Shown: one piece after another, positions 26,661-35,107 of the stretch
Numbering within the stretch: the first letter of the stretch is position 1
How the letters are laid out: each line of letters opens with the position of its first letter
NCBI GenBank assembly: GCA_963669315.1
Contig: OY770021.1
Location: forward strand, 1,054,001 to 1,118,000
Direction: 5' to 3'
Source: SZUA-547 sp963669315
GTDB lineage: Bacteria > Pseudomonadota > Alphaproteobacteria > Rhodobacterales > Rhodobacteraceae
DNA: 64,000 bases
Notes under the pieces: generated by a model
Database searches by the model: none
What the model saw: the letters and a program-made list of their open reading frames with translations, nothing else
What the model was told of the DNA's origin: nothing
Program-made: the position numbers and the translations under genes

Positions 26661-27476
26661 ATGATGAGTGATACGGATAAGGTTTTCGCTGGGTCAGTCC
26701 CCGACGTTTACGACGAGTATCTCGTCCCATTAATTTTCGAAGCCTACGCGACCGACCTCGCAAGGCGGGCAACATCAAACGAGCCACGAACGGTCCTGGA
26801 AACAGCTGCTGGCTCTGGGGTTGTTACTAGAGCGTTGGCACCGCTACTTGCAGATGGTGCGCGTTACGTGGTGACAGATCTCAATCAGCCAATGCTGGAT
26901 CGGGCAGCCAAGATGCAGGGAGATGATCATCGAATTGAATGGCAAGCCGCCGATGCTCTTGCACTTCCCTATGAGGACGACAGTTTCGATGTCGTTTGCT
27001 GCCAGTTTGGAGTGATGTTTTTCCCTGATCGGGTTGCTGGCTACGCGGAGGCTCGAAGAGTTTTGAAGCCGGGTGGTCAGTTCGTCTTCAATGCTTGGGA
27101 CAGGATTGAGGATAATGAGTTTGCGGATATCGTGACCCAAATTGCGGGAGAGATTTTTCGGGACGATCCACCCCAGTTTCTCGCAAGGACACCGCACGGC
27201 TATTACGATGTCAGAGAGATCGAAGCAAACCTTAGGACGGCAGGATTTGCCAACGTATCGATTGAAACAATCACTGAAACGAGCTCTGCTCCCACCGCGC
27301 GCCATCCGGCGGTCGCATATTGCCAAGGTACGCCGCTCCGAAACGAAATTGAGGCCCGTGACGCTTATCGACTCGCCGAAGTTACGAAACGCGCAACAGA
27401 CGCAATTGCAGCGCAGTATGGCGACGGACCGGTATCGGCAAAAATTCAAGGGCATGTCGCCACTGCTACCGTCTAG
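26661..27476 (+). CDS. SAM-dependent class I methyltransferase
   Basis: The 271 residues start at one of two adjacent ATGs (26661, 26664) after the site CGGAGGA. The Rossmann methyltransferase motifs are clear: motif I VLETAAGSGVVTRAL, motif II VVTDLNQPMLDRA, and post-motifs LPYEDDSFDVVCCQFGVMFFPD and EARRVLKPGGQFVFNAWD. It belongs to the UbiE/Coq5-like Methyltransf_11 group and is cytoplasmic. The C-terminal half binds the acceptor, which is unknown. The gene stands alone between IS remnants and has a lower GC content than the core genes, so it is probably acquired. Confidence 0.88.
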   Translation: MMSDTDKVFAGSVPDVYDEYLVPLIFEAYATDLARRATSNEPRTVLETAAGSGVVTRALAPLLADGARYVVTDLNQPMLDRAAKMQGDDHRIEWQAADALALPYEDDSFDVVCCQFGVMFFPDRVAGYAEARRVLKPGGQFVFNAWDRIEDNEFADIVTQIAGEIFRDDPPQFLARTPHGYYDVREIEANLRTAGFANVSIETITETSSAPTARHPAVAYCQGTPLRNEIEARDAYRLAEVTKRATDAIAAQYGDGPVSAKIQGHVATATV

Positions 27477-27638
27477 AAACTCTGGCGCATAAGCGGTTAT
27501 GTTAAATGCGGCGCGGCGGCTGCTTAAAACCCGGCAAACCCAGAAAAACCGGCCCCATCGACGGGTCTCGAGAGCTTTGGAGGGGTCGCGAACCCGCGAG
27601 TTGCGACCCGTCTCCACTGGTTAGCATCAAGCCAGATG
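27477..27638. other. spacer with a hairpin, no gene
   Basis: No gene recognised. A strong inverted repeat (GGGTCGC ... GCGACCC, about 27583-27610) lies here without a T-run. It could still end transcription of the methyltransferase gene or be part of an IS end. Confidence 0.35.
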
Positions 27639-27773
27639 TCAGGCGGCGCTGCGCGACATGTGCTCGACAGTCCACGCATGCGCTTCGAATTCGTCATCCA
27701 GCGGCAAGCCGAACGCGCTTCCAACGTAATTGGTGACAGTCTTGAGGGCGACGCCCGCGATCACCTCAGACGT
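27639..27773 (-). pseudogene. C-terminal remnant of a carboxymuconolactone decarboxylase-like protein
   Basis: A 44-codon reverse frame between two stops reads EVIAGVALKTVTNYVGSAFG, then LPLDDEFEAHAW, then TVEHMSRSAA. The first part matches the end of the alkylhydroperoxidase/carboxymuconolactone-decarboxylase family, where VLEVIxGVxxKTxSNYxNHxxxTPxDxxF is usual. The N-terminal part with the CxxC site is missing. The match is from memory, so this is tentative. Confidence 0.4.
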
Positions 27774-27925
27774 TTATGCGTTGCGCAGTGAAGGACCGAG
27801 CTGAGCCCCGCGCTTGAAATTTTGCTAGATGTGAAACCGCCTGGTATTTGCAGCAGGCGACATTGGCGATCGCCATGCAAGACACAGCGGACGCTCAAAA
27901 ATTCAGTTGCGGTGTTAATTCCAAG
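27774..27925. other. spacer, no gene recognised
   Basis: 152 bases downstream of the aminotransferase stop (27926). No clear terminator hairpin or gene was seen. Confidence 0.3.
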
Positions 27926-28870
27926 TTATTCCCTCGCGGGGTAGTCGACGACCATTCTGTGGGACTCATCTTCATGCATTCGCCAGTACCTCTCGGTGAT
28001 CTGTCTTGTGATCGGCCCGGGTGATCCTGAACCAATTGGCGTTGTGTCAATCTTGGTGACGGGCATGACCCCGCCTGCGGTTGAAGTGATAAAGACCTCG
28101 TCAGCCTGCCTGAGCTCGTTCGGAGACACATCTGCCACAACGCATTTGATTTGCTCCACACGGCAGATGTCAAAAATCGTCTGACGGGTGATCCCCATCA
28201 GAACACTGTGATCAGGCGTCGAAATTTCCCCATCCACAACGGAAAAAACATTGAAGCCGGGTCCTTCAGAAATATTCCCGCTAGCATCAACAAGGATGGC
28301 CGTATCGGCGCCCCGATCATATGCCGCGTAGAGCCCGCTCACCAAATCCAGCCAATGATAATTCTTCACCGTTGGATCCACTGATTGAGGCGGAACGCGC
28401 ACGATATCAGCGATCGCAGCATGCAAGCCGCGCTCCATCTGTTCGGGGCTGGCGACCGATCCAAATGGAATGGCGAACGCGATGAATCGATTCACCGCGT
28501 CCCGCGGGTCGCGACTGAAAGTGGGGGACATCCCGCGCGTACATACAAACTCGACATAAGAGTTCTGAAGCCCCGAAAGCGCGACGCAATTGTGCAATAT
28601 TTCCGCGACCTGCAGTTTGTTGTAGGGGACCGTCATATGCAGCTTCTTCAATCCGCTGAAAAAACGATCGATATGCTCATCAAGTCGGAAGAACGCGCCT
28701 TTCCAGACATGCACCACGTCATAGGTCGCGTCAGAGTGTAGGAGGCCATAGTCCAGAACCGGGATCTTCGCCTCGCTTATCGGCAGATATTGACCGTCCA
28801 TATAGGCGACGCCAGGGGGGAAAGACCTGGGATCGACATAGCGTTCGGACAGTTCGGGGAGTTTGCGCAT
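27926..28870 (-). CDS. class IV aminotransferase, (R)-amine transaminase-like
   Basis: This 314-residue PLP enzyme is of fold type IV. The PLP lysine is K169 in SVDPTVKNYHWLDL, the phosphate/ring contacts are E202 in SEGPGFNVFSV and the ITSTAGG loop (261-267), and the N-terminal substrate loop is YGLLHSDATYDVVHVWKGAFF. The SDxTYxVxHVW segment, the DPTVKN context and GSPGPIT near the end fit (R)-selective amine transaminases better than BCAT (YxGxxR) or D-alanine transaminase. It would move an amino group between an amine or D-amino acid and a keto acid in the cytoplasm. It has no operon partner; an IS6 element lies upstream. Confidence 0.88.
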   Translation of the reverse strand: MRKLPELSERYVDPRSFPPGVAYMDGQYLPISEAKIPVLDYGLLHSDATYDVVHVWKGAFFRLDEHIDRFFSGLKKLHMTVPYNKLQVAEILHNCVALSGLQNSYVEFVCTRGMSPTFSRDPRDAVNRFIAFAIPFGSVASPEQMERGLHAAIADIVRVPPQSVDPTVKNYHWLDLVSGLYAAYDRGADTAILVDASGNISEGPGFNVFSVVDGEISTPDHSVLMGITRQTIFDICRVEQIKCVVADVSPNELRQADEVFITSTAGGVMPVTKIDTTPIGSGSPGPITRQITERYWRMHEDESHRMVVDYPARE

Positions 28871-29385
28871 GACTTAGCTCCGTTAGGGGCCTTTGAGGCC
28901 TGTGATCTACTCTACAATGCGCCGGACGGCATGCGAGGGCGCTACTGGCAAGGCCCAGTAGTCGGCGACCGTTCGACCGCGCACTTAATCAACGAACTGT
29001 TGCCATCGCTGCTAACGCATGTGGAGCAAGCACCACCAAGCGTTCAAAAGGGTGCTGTTGCTATGAACATTGATGATGTTCGCGCGTCTCTACAAGGGCG
29101 GTCGGCCAAGGTTTGGCCGCGCGAACGCGACGACAGCGGCGAGGCGCTTCTGGTCAAAGATGAAGCTTGTGAAATCGTCGTTCCGCGATGGGCGGAAAAC
29201 GACGCTGTGGCCGAGATCAATGCAGGCGAATGGAAGAAATCACCGATCAGCGGCGACTTGAAAATCAAGGGCGCCCTCATAGGGACCGATAGAACTGAGT
29301 ATGTCCCAGAGGGGAAGCGAAACCGCGCGATGGGTGCTGGCAGACTAATTCGAACCAGTCTCCGAATGGTGTGGGAAGCGGCCCC
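28871..29385 (+). other. unrecognised open region, possibly a gene fragment truncated by IS6
   Basis: A forward frame stays open from before 28871 through the IS6 boundary. It encodes a plausible soluble sequence (RYWQGPVVGDRSTAHLINEL; MNIDDVRASLQGRSAKVWP from 29062; DEACEIVVPRWAENDAVAEI). I recognise no family. It may be the N-terminal part of a gene cut by the IS6 element at about 29370-29390. A start at 29062 (MNIDD) would give a protein of about 110 residues before the IS. Confidence 0.35.
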
Positions 29386-30093
29386 TCAGGCCGCGCAAAG
29401 CAGCCGCCACTCTTCGAGAGCGGCGGTTCGGTTTAGCTTGAAATTGCGACGTGAATTGAGGTGGCGCTCGCGGTTGAACAGGTTGTAGACGGAGGAGTGG
29501 ACGGCGGCGAACATCTGCAGACTTCGCATGCGCCGGAAGCGGAGCATGGCTCGCTCTCGTCGTCGGAATGGCAGGTGTGAATTCTCCGCTCTGTTGTTGA
29601 GCCAGCGTCCCGTCGACTGAAGATCCGTCGCACCCAGCTCCCTGAGCGCAGCGCCATACGACCGAAGGCAGTCGGTCACGATCTCATGCGGCTGGCCATA
29701 GCGCCTCATCAATTTCCTGAGAAATTTCAACGCCGCTTTCTTGTCGCGCCTCTTCGTGACGAAACTCTCAAGCACCTCGCCCTCGTGGTCGACGGCGCGC
29801 CAGAGATAGTGCTGCTCGCCGTTGATCTTCACGAATACCTCGTCCAGATGCCAGCGCCAGCTCGAGAACGCTCGCATTCGATCCACGCGTCTGCGCTTGA
29901 TCTCTGCGGCGAACTTTGGGCCAAATCTGTGCCACCAGAACCGGATCGTCTCGTGGCTGACGTCGATCCCGCGCTCGTGCAGCAAGTCCTCGACATTCCG
30001 CAGCGAGAGCGGGAACCGCACATACATCATGACCGCGAGGCGGATGATTTCGGGAGACGTTTTGAAATACTTGAAGGGGTCACGCTTACTCAT
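29386..30093 (-). CDS. IS6-family (IS26-like) transposase
   Basis: The 235 residues match the full length of IS6 transposases. The N-terminal part is SPEIIRLAVMMYVRFPLSLRN with an HTH (LLHERGIDVSHETIRFW). The DDE domain has WHLDEVFVKINGEQHYLWRA (Asp 1), HEIVTDCLRSYGAA (Asp 2) and NNRAENSHLPFRRRERAM (Glu). No frameshift is seen, so it may be active. The upstream terminus probably is GGGTCTGCATAGC (reverse of about 30102-30114). I could not find a matching end or target duplication downstream of the stop. Confidence 0.9.
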   Translation of the reverse strand: MSKRDPFKYFKTSPEIIRLAVMMYVRFPLSLRNVEDLLHERGIDVSHETIRFWWHRFGPKFAAEIKRRRVDRMRAFSSWRWHLDEVFVKINGEQHYLWRAVDHEGEVLESFVTKRRDKKAALKFLRKLMRRYGQPHEIVTDCLRSYGAALRELGATDLQSTGRWLNNRAENSHLPFRRRERAMLRFRRMRSLQMFAAVHSSVYNLFNRERHLNSRRNFKLNRTAALEEWRLLCAA

Positions 30094-30120
30094 GCGTGGA
30101 AGCTATGCAGACCCTAGCCC

Positions 30121-30517
30121 CACCTCAAGCTGTTTTGCTCTGACAACGCCGACCGACGTGATCGACGCGCTCACCGATCTCATCATCCTGCGCGGACCGC
30201 CCGAATTCGTCCGAAGCGACAATGGCCCCGAGTTCGTCGCCCAGGCCGTCCGGGACTGGATCGCCGCCGTTGGCGCGAAGACCGCCTTCATCGAGCCAGG
30301 CTCGCCGTGGGAGAACGGCTACGTCGAAAGCTTCAACGCCCGATTCCGCGACGAGTTGCTCAACAGGGAAATCTTCTACTCGCTGAGAGAGGCCCAGATC
30401 ATCATCGAGGGCTGGAGAAAGCACTACAACACGAAACGGCCCCACAGCGCACTCGGCTATCGGCCACCGGCGCCAGAATCCATCGTCCCAGTGGAAACCA
30501 GGCCAGTGATGCACTAA
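30121..30517 (+). pseudogene. IS3 (IS407-type) orfB 3' fragment
   Basis: From about 30139 the frame reads DALTDLIILRGPPEFVRSDN (Asp 2), then EPGSPWENGYVESFNARFRD (Glu), LNREIFYSLREAQ and HYNTKRPHSALGYRPPAPES, to the stop at 30517. The N-terminal two thirds were removed, and the IS6 end abuts the break, so IS6 probably inserted in or deleted into this copy. It is related to, but not identical with, the copies at 21421 and 25703. Confidence 0.8.
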
Positions 30518-30876
30518 CAATCAAACCGGACCAATCAGGTGAGGCTGCCCAAGTCCCTCAGCGTGATTTTGACGAGCATGGGGGTATTATTGGGGGTATC
30601 GATTGAAATCTAACTGAGTTTTCATAATTATTACAGACATATAAGCCCAAGATAATATTCCGCCCCTGGCACCACCCATCTCGCTAACACATTGACACGT
30701 CTCGGATCCTGGTGAAACAGGCCCTGGCGCGGGATGTTCAGTCGCCCGAATGATCCTCTCAACCGGCGCCATTGACATCGACATTTCACCCGCGACTAAA
30801 ATCCCGCACTGTGTTTTACCGATATACGCTATTCTACCAATCGTCATGCGCATCAACTCACAACAGGAGTCGTCTC
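30518..30876. other. IS3 right end and upstream region of the 30877 gene
   Basis: About 359 bases. 30518-30560 should be the right end of the IS3 element. The rest is AT-rich, with GGGGGTATT occurring twice at 30579-30600, and should carry the promoter of the secreted-protein gene. No confident -35/-10 pair was found. Confidence 0.4.
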
Positions 30877-31446
30877 ATGTCCTTTCGCATTTCCCTCGCC
30901 GCCGCCGCTATTGCGTTGCTGGCGATGTCCACCCCCGCTGCCGCTGATGAGGTCGAAGAGGCGTTGCAGCTTGCGCTGGAGGCCTATCAGGATGGCGATC
31001 TGGATGTCGCGAAAGAAGAGCTCGATTTCGCATCGCAGCTAATCGCGCAGATGAAGGCCGCGGGCCTGAGCGAGTTCCTGCCTCCAGCGATGGAAGGTTG
31101 GACCCGGCGCGATGAGGAAAATGCGGGGCAGGCGATGGGGTTCATGGGCGGCGGCTCTATGGTCAGCGCCACCTATGTGAACGACAACGAAAATGTCGAA
31201 ATTCAGTTGATGGCGAACAACCAGATGGTGTCGGCGATGTCGGGTCTCTTTGGCAACCCGGCGCTGATGGGCGCTCAGGGCACCGTCAAGCGCATCAAGC
31301 GGCAGAAAGTTCTGGTCAATCAGAACGGAGAATTGCAGGCGATGATCGACGGGCGCATTTTCGTTCAGGTATCGGGCCGGGCGCCGGTCGAGACCAAGGA
31401 AGCCTATTTCGGCGCGATTGACTTCAAGGGCCTGAAATCCTTCTGA
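30877..31446 (+). CDS. secreted protein of unknown function
   Basis: The protein is 189 residues from the ATG at 30877, with the ribosome site ACAGGAG nine bases upstream. An in-frame extension upstream would precede the signal peptide and was not used. The signal is MSFRISLAAAAIALLAMSTPAAADEV. The mature part starts with a helical pair (EEALQLALEAYQDGDLDVAKEELDFASQLI, TPR-like) and then a beta-rich part (MVSATYVNDNENVEIQLMAN; VLVNQNGELQAMIDGRIFVQVSG). It resembles small Rhodobacterales exported proteins, but no function is known. It is 50 bases before the VWA gene, so probably co-transcribed. Confidence 0.75.
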   Translation: MSFRISLAAAAIALLAMSTPAAADEVEEALQLALEAYQDGDLDVAKEELDFASQLIAQMKAAGLSEFLPPAMEGWTRRDEENAGQAMGFMGGGSMVSATYVNDNENVEIQLMANNQMVSAMSGLFGNPALMGAQGTVKRIKRQKVLVNQNGELQAMIDGRIFVQVSGRAPVETKEAYFGAIDFKGLKSF

Positions 31447-31496
31447 CCTTAGCACGACCGCTGAAGCACGACTGCCGAAAGCAACCGGAGATTCCA

Positions 31497-33476
31497 ATGT
31501 CCCGTTTGACCACACTCCTGAGCGCCGCCTTGACCGCAGCAACCGCGACGGCGGTCTCGACGCAGTTATCTGCGCAGACGATGGCGTCGGACCCGTCACG
31601 GCCATCCACGATGCTGGTCTTCGATGTCTCCAACAGCATGTGGGGGCAGATCGACGGCGTCTCGAAGATCGAGATCGCGCGAGAGGTGATCGGCGGGCTT
31701 TTGCAAGGCTGGGATCCGGACACCGATCTGGGTCTGATCGCCTATGGGCATAGGAAATCCGGCGACTGCAGCGATATCGAGAACGTCATTCCCGTCGGCA
31801 AGGTGTATCCGGAGGTCTTCGCCGACCAAGTGAACAATCTGACTCCACGTGGCAAGACTCCTCTTACGGACGCAGTCCGAGAGGCGGCCGACGTCCTGAA
31901 TTATCGGGATACGGCCGCGACGGTCATTCTGGTCAGCGACGGGGTGGAAAGCTGCAACGCCGATCCTTGCGCTCTGGCTGAAGAGCTGGAGCGCGGCGGC
32001 GTCAATTTCACAGCGCATGTGGTCGGGTTCGACGTCGGCCGCATCAAGGATCAGGGACAGCTGAGCTGTCTGGCGGAGAAAACCGGCGGCCTGTACCTGA
32101 CGGCGGATAACGCCGATGAGCTGACCGAGGCGCTGCAGACCGTGGCCGCGCCGCCGCCGCCTCCCCCGCCCATGTTGCGGCTGGAGGCCGCGGAGTCGGA
32201 AACCGGTCAGCCGCTGAACAATGGGGGCGTCGTCTGGACAGTAGTAAACCTCGACACCGAGGAATCCGTTCTGGTCGCAGAGGCGAAGGCCGCGCCCTCG
32301 CTTGAGGTCGGCGCGGGCCGGTATATGGCGCGGGCGGAGTTGGGAGAGCTGGCCGGCGCGGTCGAGTTCGACTATGCGGGCGAAGCCGACCAGACCCAGC
32401 GCGTGGTCATGAAACTGGTTGCGCAGGCGACGCTGGAGGCGGCCCCGACGGCTGTCGCCGGATCGGCCATCAAGGTCGCCTGGACCGGGCCGGATAACCA
32501 GAATGACTACATCACCATCGTCGCAACCGGGACCGAAGAGGGCAAACACGGCAACTACGCCTATACCCGCAAAGGAACCCCCGCCAATGTCCGTGCGCCA
32601 GACGAGCCCGGCGCGTATGAGCTGCGCTACTCTTCAGGGAAGACGCGGGCGACCCTTGGGCGTTTGCCGATCACCGTTACCGCGGCGGAGGCGATGCTCG
32701 AGGCGCCGCCGACGGTCGTCGCCGGATCCGCGATCAAAGTCACGTGGACCGGGCCGGACAATCAGAACGACTACATCACCGTCGTCGCGACCGGGACCGA
32801 AGAGGGCAAACACGGCAACTACGCCTATACCCGAAAGGGCTCCCCGGCCAATGTCCGCGCGCCGGATACGCCCGGCGCCTATGAATTGCGATATTCGACG
32901 GGACAGGATCGCGCGACACTCGCGATGCTGCCGATCACAGTGACCGAGGCCTCGGTCTCGCTTGACGCCGAGCCGACCGCCGTCGCTGGCTCGAGCATTA
33001 CAGTGACGTGGAGCGGCCCCGACAACCAAAACGACTACATCACAATCGTTGCGTCCGGGACCGAAGAGGGCAAGCACGGCAACTACACGTACACCCGTAA
33101 AGGCAGCCCAACCAAGGTCCGCGCGCCGGATGAGCCTGGCGCGTATGAGTTGCGGTATTCCAACGGGCAATCAAGATCGACGCTTGTCGCGCTTCCGATC
33201 ACGGTGACCGCGGCAACCGCAGAGCTTGAGGCGCCGCCTGTGGTTCCAGCCGGTCAGAATTTTCAGGTCACATGGACCGGCCCAGACAATCAGAATGACC
33301 ACATCACAATCGTTTCGCCCGATACCGAAGAGGGCAAGCACGGCAACTACACCTACACCCGCAAAGGCAGTCCTCTGAAGCTCAAGGCGCCGGATCAACC
33401 GGGCTCCTATGAGCTGCGCTACCTGATGGGACAATCGAGGTCCACATTGGCGCGGCTGCCGATCACGGTAAACTGA
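31497..33476 (+). CDS. secreted VWA-domain protein with four Ig-like repeats
   Basis: The 659-residue protein has a signal peptide (ending near QLSAQ), then a VWA domain at about 35-215 with an intact metal site: DVSNS at 43-47, the Thr in GKTPLTDAV and the Asp of LVSDGVES. A Pro-rich hinge (PPPPPPP, 219-225) and a spacer domain (226-308) lead to four tandem repeats of about 88 residues (311-398, 399-486, 487-574, 575-659). Each repeat has V-AG---V-WTGPDNQNDYITIV, then GTEEGKHGNY-YTRKGSP, then APD-PGAYELRY and LPITV. The protein would bind metal-dependent ligands in the periplasm or at the surface. The function is unknown. Confidence 0.85.
   Translation: MSRLTTLLSAALTAATATAVSTQLSAQTMASDPSRPSTMLVFDVSNSMWGQIDGVSKIEIAREVIGGLLQGWDPDTDLGLIAYGHRKSGDCSDIENVIPVGKVYPEVFADQVNNLTPRGKTPLTDAVREAADVLNYRDTAATVILVSDGVESCNADPCALAEELERGGVNFTAHVVGFDVGRIKDQGQLSCLAEKTGGLYLTADNADELTEALQTVAAPPPPPPPMLRLEAAESETGQPLNNGGVVWTVVNLDTEESVLVAEAKAAPSLEVGAGRYMARAELGELAGAVEFDYAGEADQTQRVVMKLVAQATLEAAPTAVAGSAIKVAWTGPDNQNDYITIVATGTEEGKHGNYAYTRKGTPANVRAPDEPGAYELRYSSGKTRATLGRLPITVTAAEAMLEAPPTVVAGSAIKVTWTGPDNQNDYITVVATGTEEGKHGNYAYTRKGSPANVRAPDTPGAYELRYSTGQDRATLAMLPITVTEASVSLDAEPTAVAGSSITVTWSGPDNQNDYITIVASGTEEGKHGNYTYTRKGSPTKVRAPDEPGAYELRYSNGQSRSTLVALPITVTAATAELEAPPVVPAGQNFQVTWTGPDNQNDHITIVSPDTEEGKHGNYTYTRKGSPLKLKAPDQPGSYELRYLMGQSRSTLARLPITVN
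32410..33473 (+). repeat. four tandem ~265-base repeats encoding the Ig-like domain
   Basis: The coding sequence for the repeats is itself repetitive: codons for GTEEGKHGNY recur at about 32527, 32794, 33058 and 33325 with few changes. This points to recent internal duplication or ongoing gene conversion, and makes the region liable to assembly collapse. Confidence 0.85.
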
Positions 33477-33483
33477 GGGGGCG

Positions 33484-34662
33484 CTAGCGGACTTCCAGTT
33501 CGCGTTCGGCCAGAACTTTGTCGCCGTTCACATAGCGAAGGCGATACTGGCCGGCGCGGTCCGGCGCTGAGATCAGCACCAGAAAGCCGGGCTTCGCGGG
33601 CTGGCTGACGATCAGGTCCATCGCGTCCGCTCCAGGTATCGCGACGCCGATCACATCGCCGACCTCTCCCGGCCCGGTCCAGGAGACATTGAACTCGAAT
33701 CCCGGATCGACCGAACTAAGCGCCATGAGTGTCGCGCCGTTCTCGAACGGTGGCGGCGCGGGCTTTGCCTCCGAAGTTGGCTCGAGCGCCGCAGCCTCTG
33801 CGGGCGGCGCGATGTTCTCGGTCGCAGGTTCGGGAGCGGCGGCTGGCTCCGGCTGAGGCACTGCGGGCGCCATTTCAGGCGCCGCCTCTGGCTCGGACTC
33901 CGCCAGATCCTGCGGGTCGGACACAGGCGCGGGCGACGCGGCGGTCGACGGCTCCTGCAGCTGTTCGGGCGTTGGCTCAGGCGCCTCTTCGACGACTGAC
34001 TCAGACTCCACCTCCGATACGGGTTGAGGCTCCGGTTCAGCGACGGTCAGCGGCGCGCGGGCGACGATCATCTGGTCGCGCGCCTGAACCTGTCTGATTT
34101 CATAGCCGCCCGGAGCGTCGGGTGCGGAAAGTTCGACTTCCAGCGCGCCCTTCAGCCTCGCATAGACGCCGAACGCCGTATCAGGCGAGCCTTCCTCGAC
34201 AATCGTCACATAATCCGCGGGATCGCCCTGCTCAGACACCCGAACGGCCAGCGTCTCGCCTGGCTCCACTTGCGCGGGCGCATCGATTTGCGCCTGGACG
34301 ACCGCGACGCTGATCAGATGGGTTGCGAGCACGGCCAGACCGGCGGCCTGGACATAACGAATTTCGTACTGGCCAACGTTTGGCGCCGTCAGGACGGCCG
34401 GGCTACCCGCGCTTGTCCGGGCGTAGGCCTCGAATACTTCCGGCCTGGTGCCGGGCGGGCTGACAGAAATGAAATCGCCGGGCCCGTCCGGGCCCCTCCA
34501 GCCGATGGTCAATTCAGCGCCCGGCGCGACGCTTGAGGGCGCATCGAGCGACGCTTCCTGCGCGCTGGCGGGCGCGGCGCCGAGAACAATGTGCGTTAGA
34601 CCAAGCAGCGTGAAAGCCGCGAAGCGCATTCCTGTGCGGGATATCAATCGATCTGTCATCAT
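33484..34662 (-). CDS. secreted protein with three degenerate Ig-like repeats and a Pro/Glu-rich linker
   Basis: The protein is 392 residues, with a signal ending near GAAPASAQ; the start may be 34662, 34659 or 34629. Two repeats at about 36-120 and 121-205 (SVAPGAELTIGWRGPDGPGD; APNVGQYEIRYVQ; QVEPGETLAVRV; GGYEIRQVQ) and one at the end (SSVDPGFEFNVSWTGPGEVG; AGQYRLRYVNG) are diverged copies of the domain in the facing VWA protein. They are joined by about 100 residues of Pro, Glu and Ala. The gene converges on the VWA gene with only seven bases between the stops. Probably an envelope protein that works with it. Confidence 0.75.
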   Translation of the reverse strand: MMTDRLISRTGMRFAAFTLLGLTHIVLGAAPASAQEASLDAPSSVAPGAELTIGWRGPDGPGDFISVSPPGTRPEVFEAYARTSAGSPAVLTAPNVGQYEIRYVQAAGLAVLATHLISVAVVQAQIDAPAQVEPGETLAVRVSEQGDPADYVTIVEEGSPDTAFGVYARLKGALEVELSAPDAPGGYEIRQVQARDQMIVARAPLTVAEPEPQPVSEVESESVVEEAPEPTPEQLQEPSTAASPAPVSDPQDLAESEPEAAPEMAPAVPQPEPAAAPEPATENIAPPAEAAALEPTSEAKPAPPPFENGATLMALSSVDPGFEFNVSWTGPGEVGDVIGVAIPGADAMDLIVSQPAKPGFLVLISAPDRAGQYRLRYVNGDKVLAERELEVR

Positions 34663-35107
34663 TCGGTCAATGTATCAGATTCTCGCGCGGCGCGAGCCGA
34701 CCGCTAGTCGCAGCGCGCCGGGTTACATTGGTCGCAAGAATCGCCTACGGGCTCTGCAGTCGATTTTACACCCATAACGAGCGCAATCGTGTTCGCACTC
34801 TGCGCGCCCACGCAGCAAAGCCCAATCTTACTGCCTGTATTTTTACCACTTTACAGTTTGTGATGAAATAATAGCCTTCTTGCTTGACGTTGCACTGCAG
34901 CAAAGGTCTTTTCGCATTGTCTTCACCGCCAACGAGTCAGTTGACTGCGGAGAGGGCGTGTGACGACGGACGAATTGGAACCCGATCCGCCGCCACACAG
35001 GTGCAACACGATGGCTGCAGGGATGACGTAGACCTTGGCGCCCAACCCGACAAGAACTTCTCGTCGGAAGGCCAACCGAAAAGTCCACGCTCTCTGAGGA
35101 GAACCAC
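34663..35107. promoter_or_regulatory. divergent region between the Ig-repeat gene and urtA
   Basis: These 445 bases must contain the urtA promoter. Nitrogen control (NtrC with sigma-54) is usual for urt operons. I looked for TGGCAC-N5-TTGC and found only a loose match around TTGCTTGACGTTGCACTGC (34880-34898). TTGACG at 34884-34889 is a possible -35, but no good -10 follows. The region is AT-rich at 34830-34880. A ribosome site (GAGGAG) precedes urtA. Confidence 0.4.

Noticed and set aside
34880..34905. sigma-54 promoter for urtA
   Set aside because: The GG and GC elements do not fit the consensus spacing; the match is too weak to annotate.
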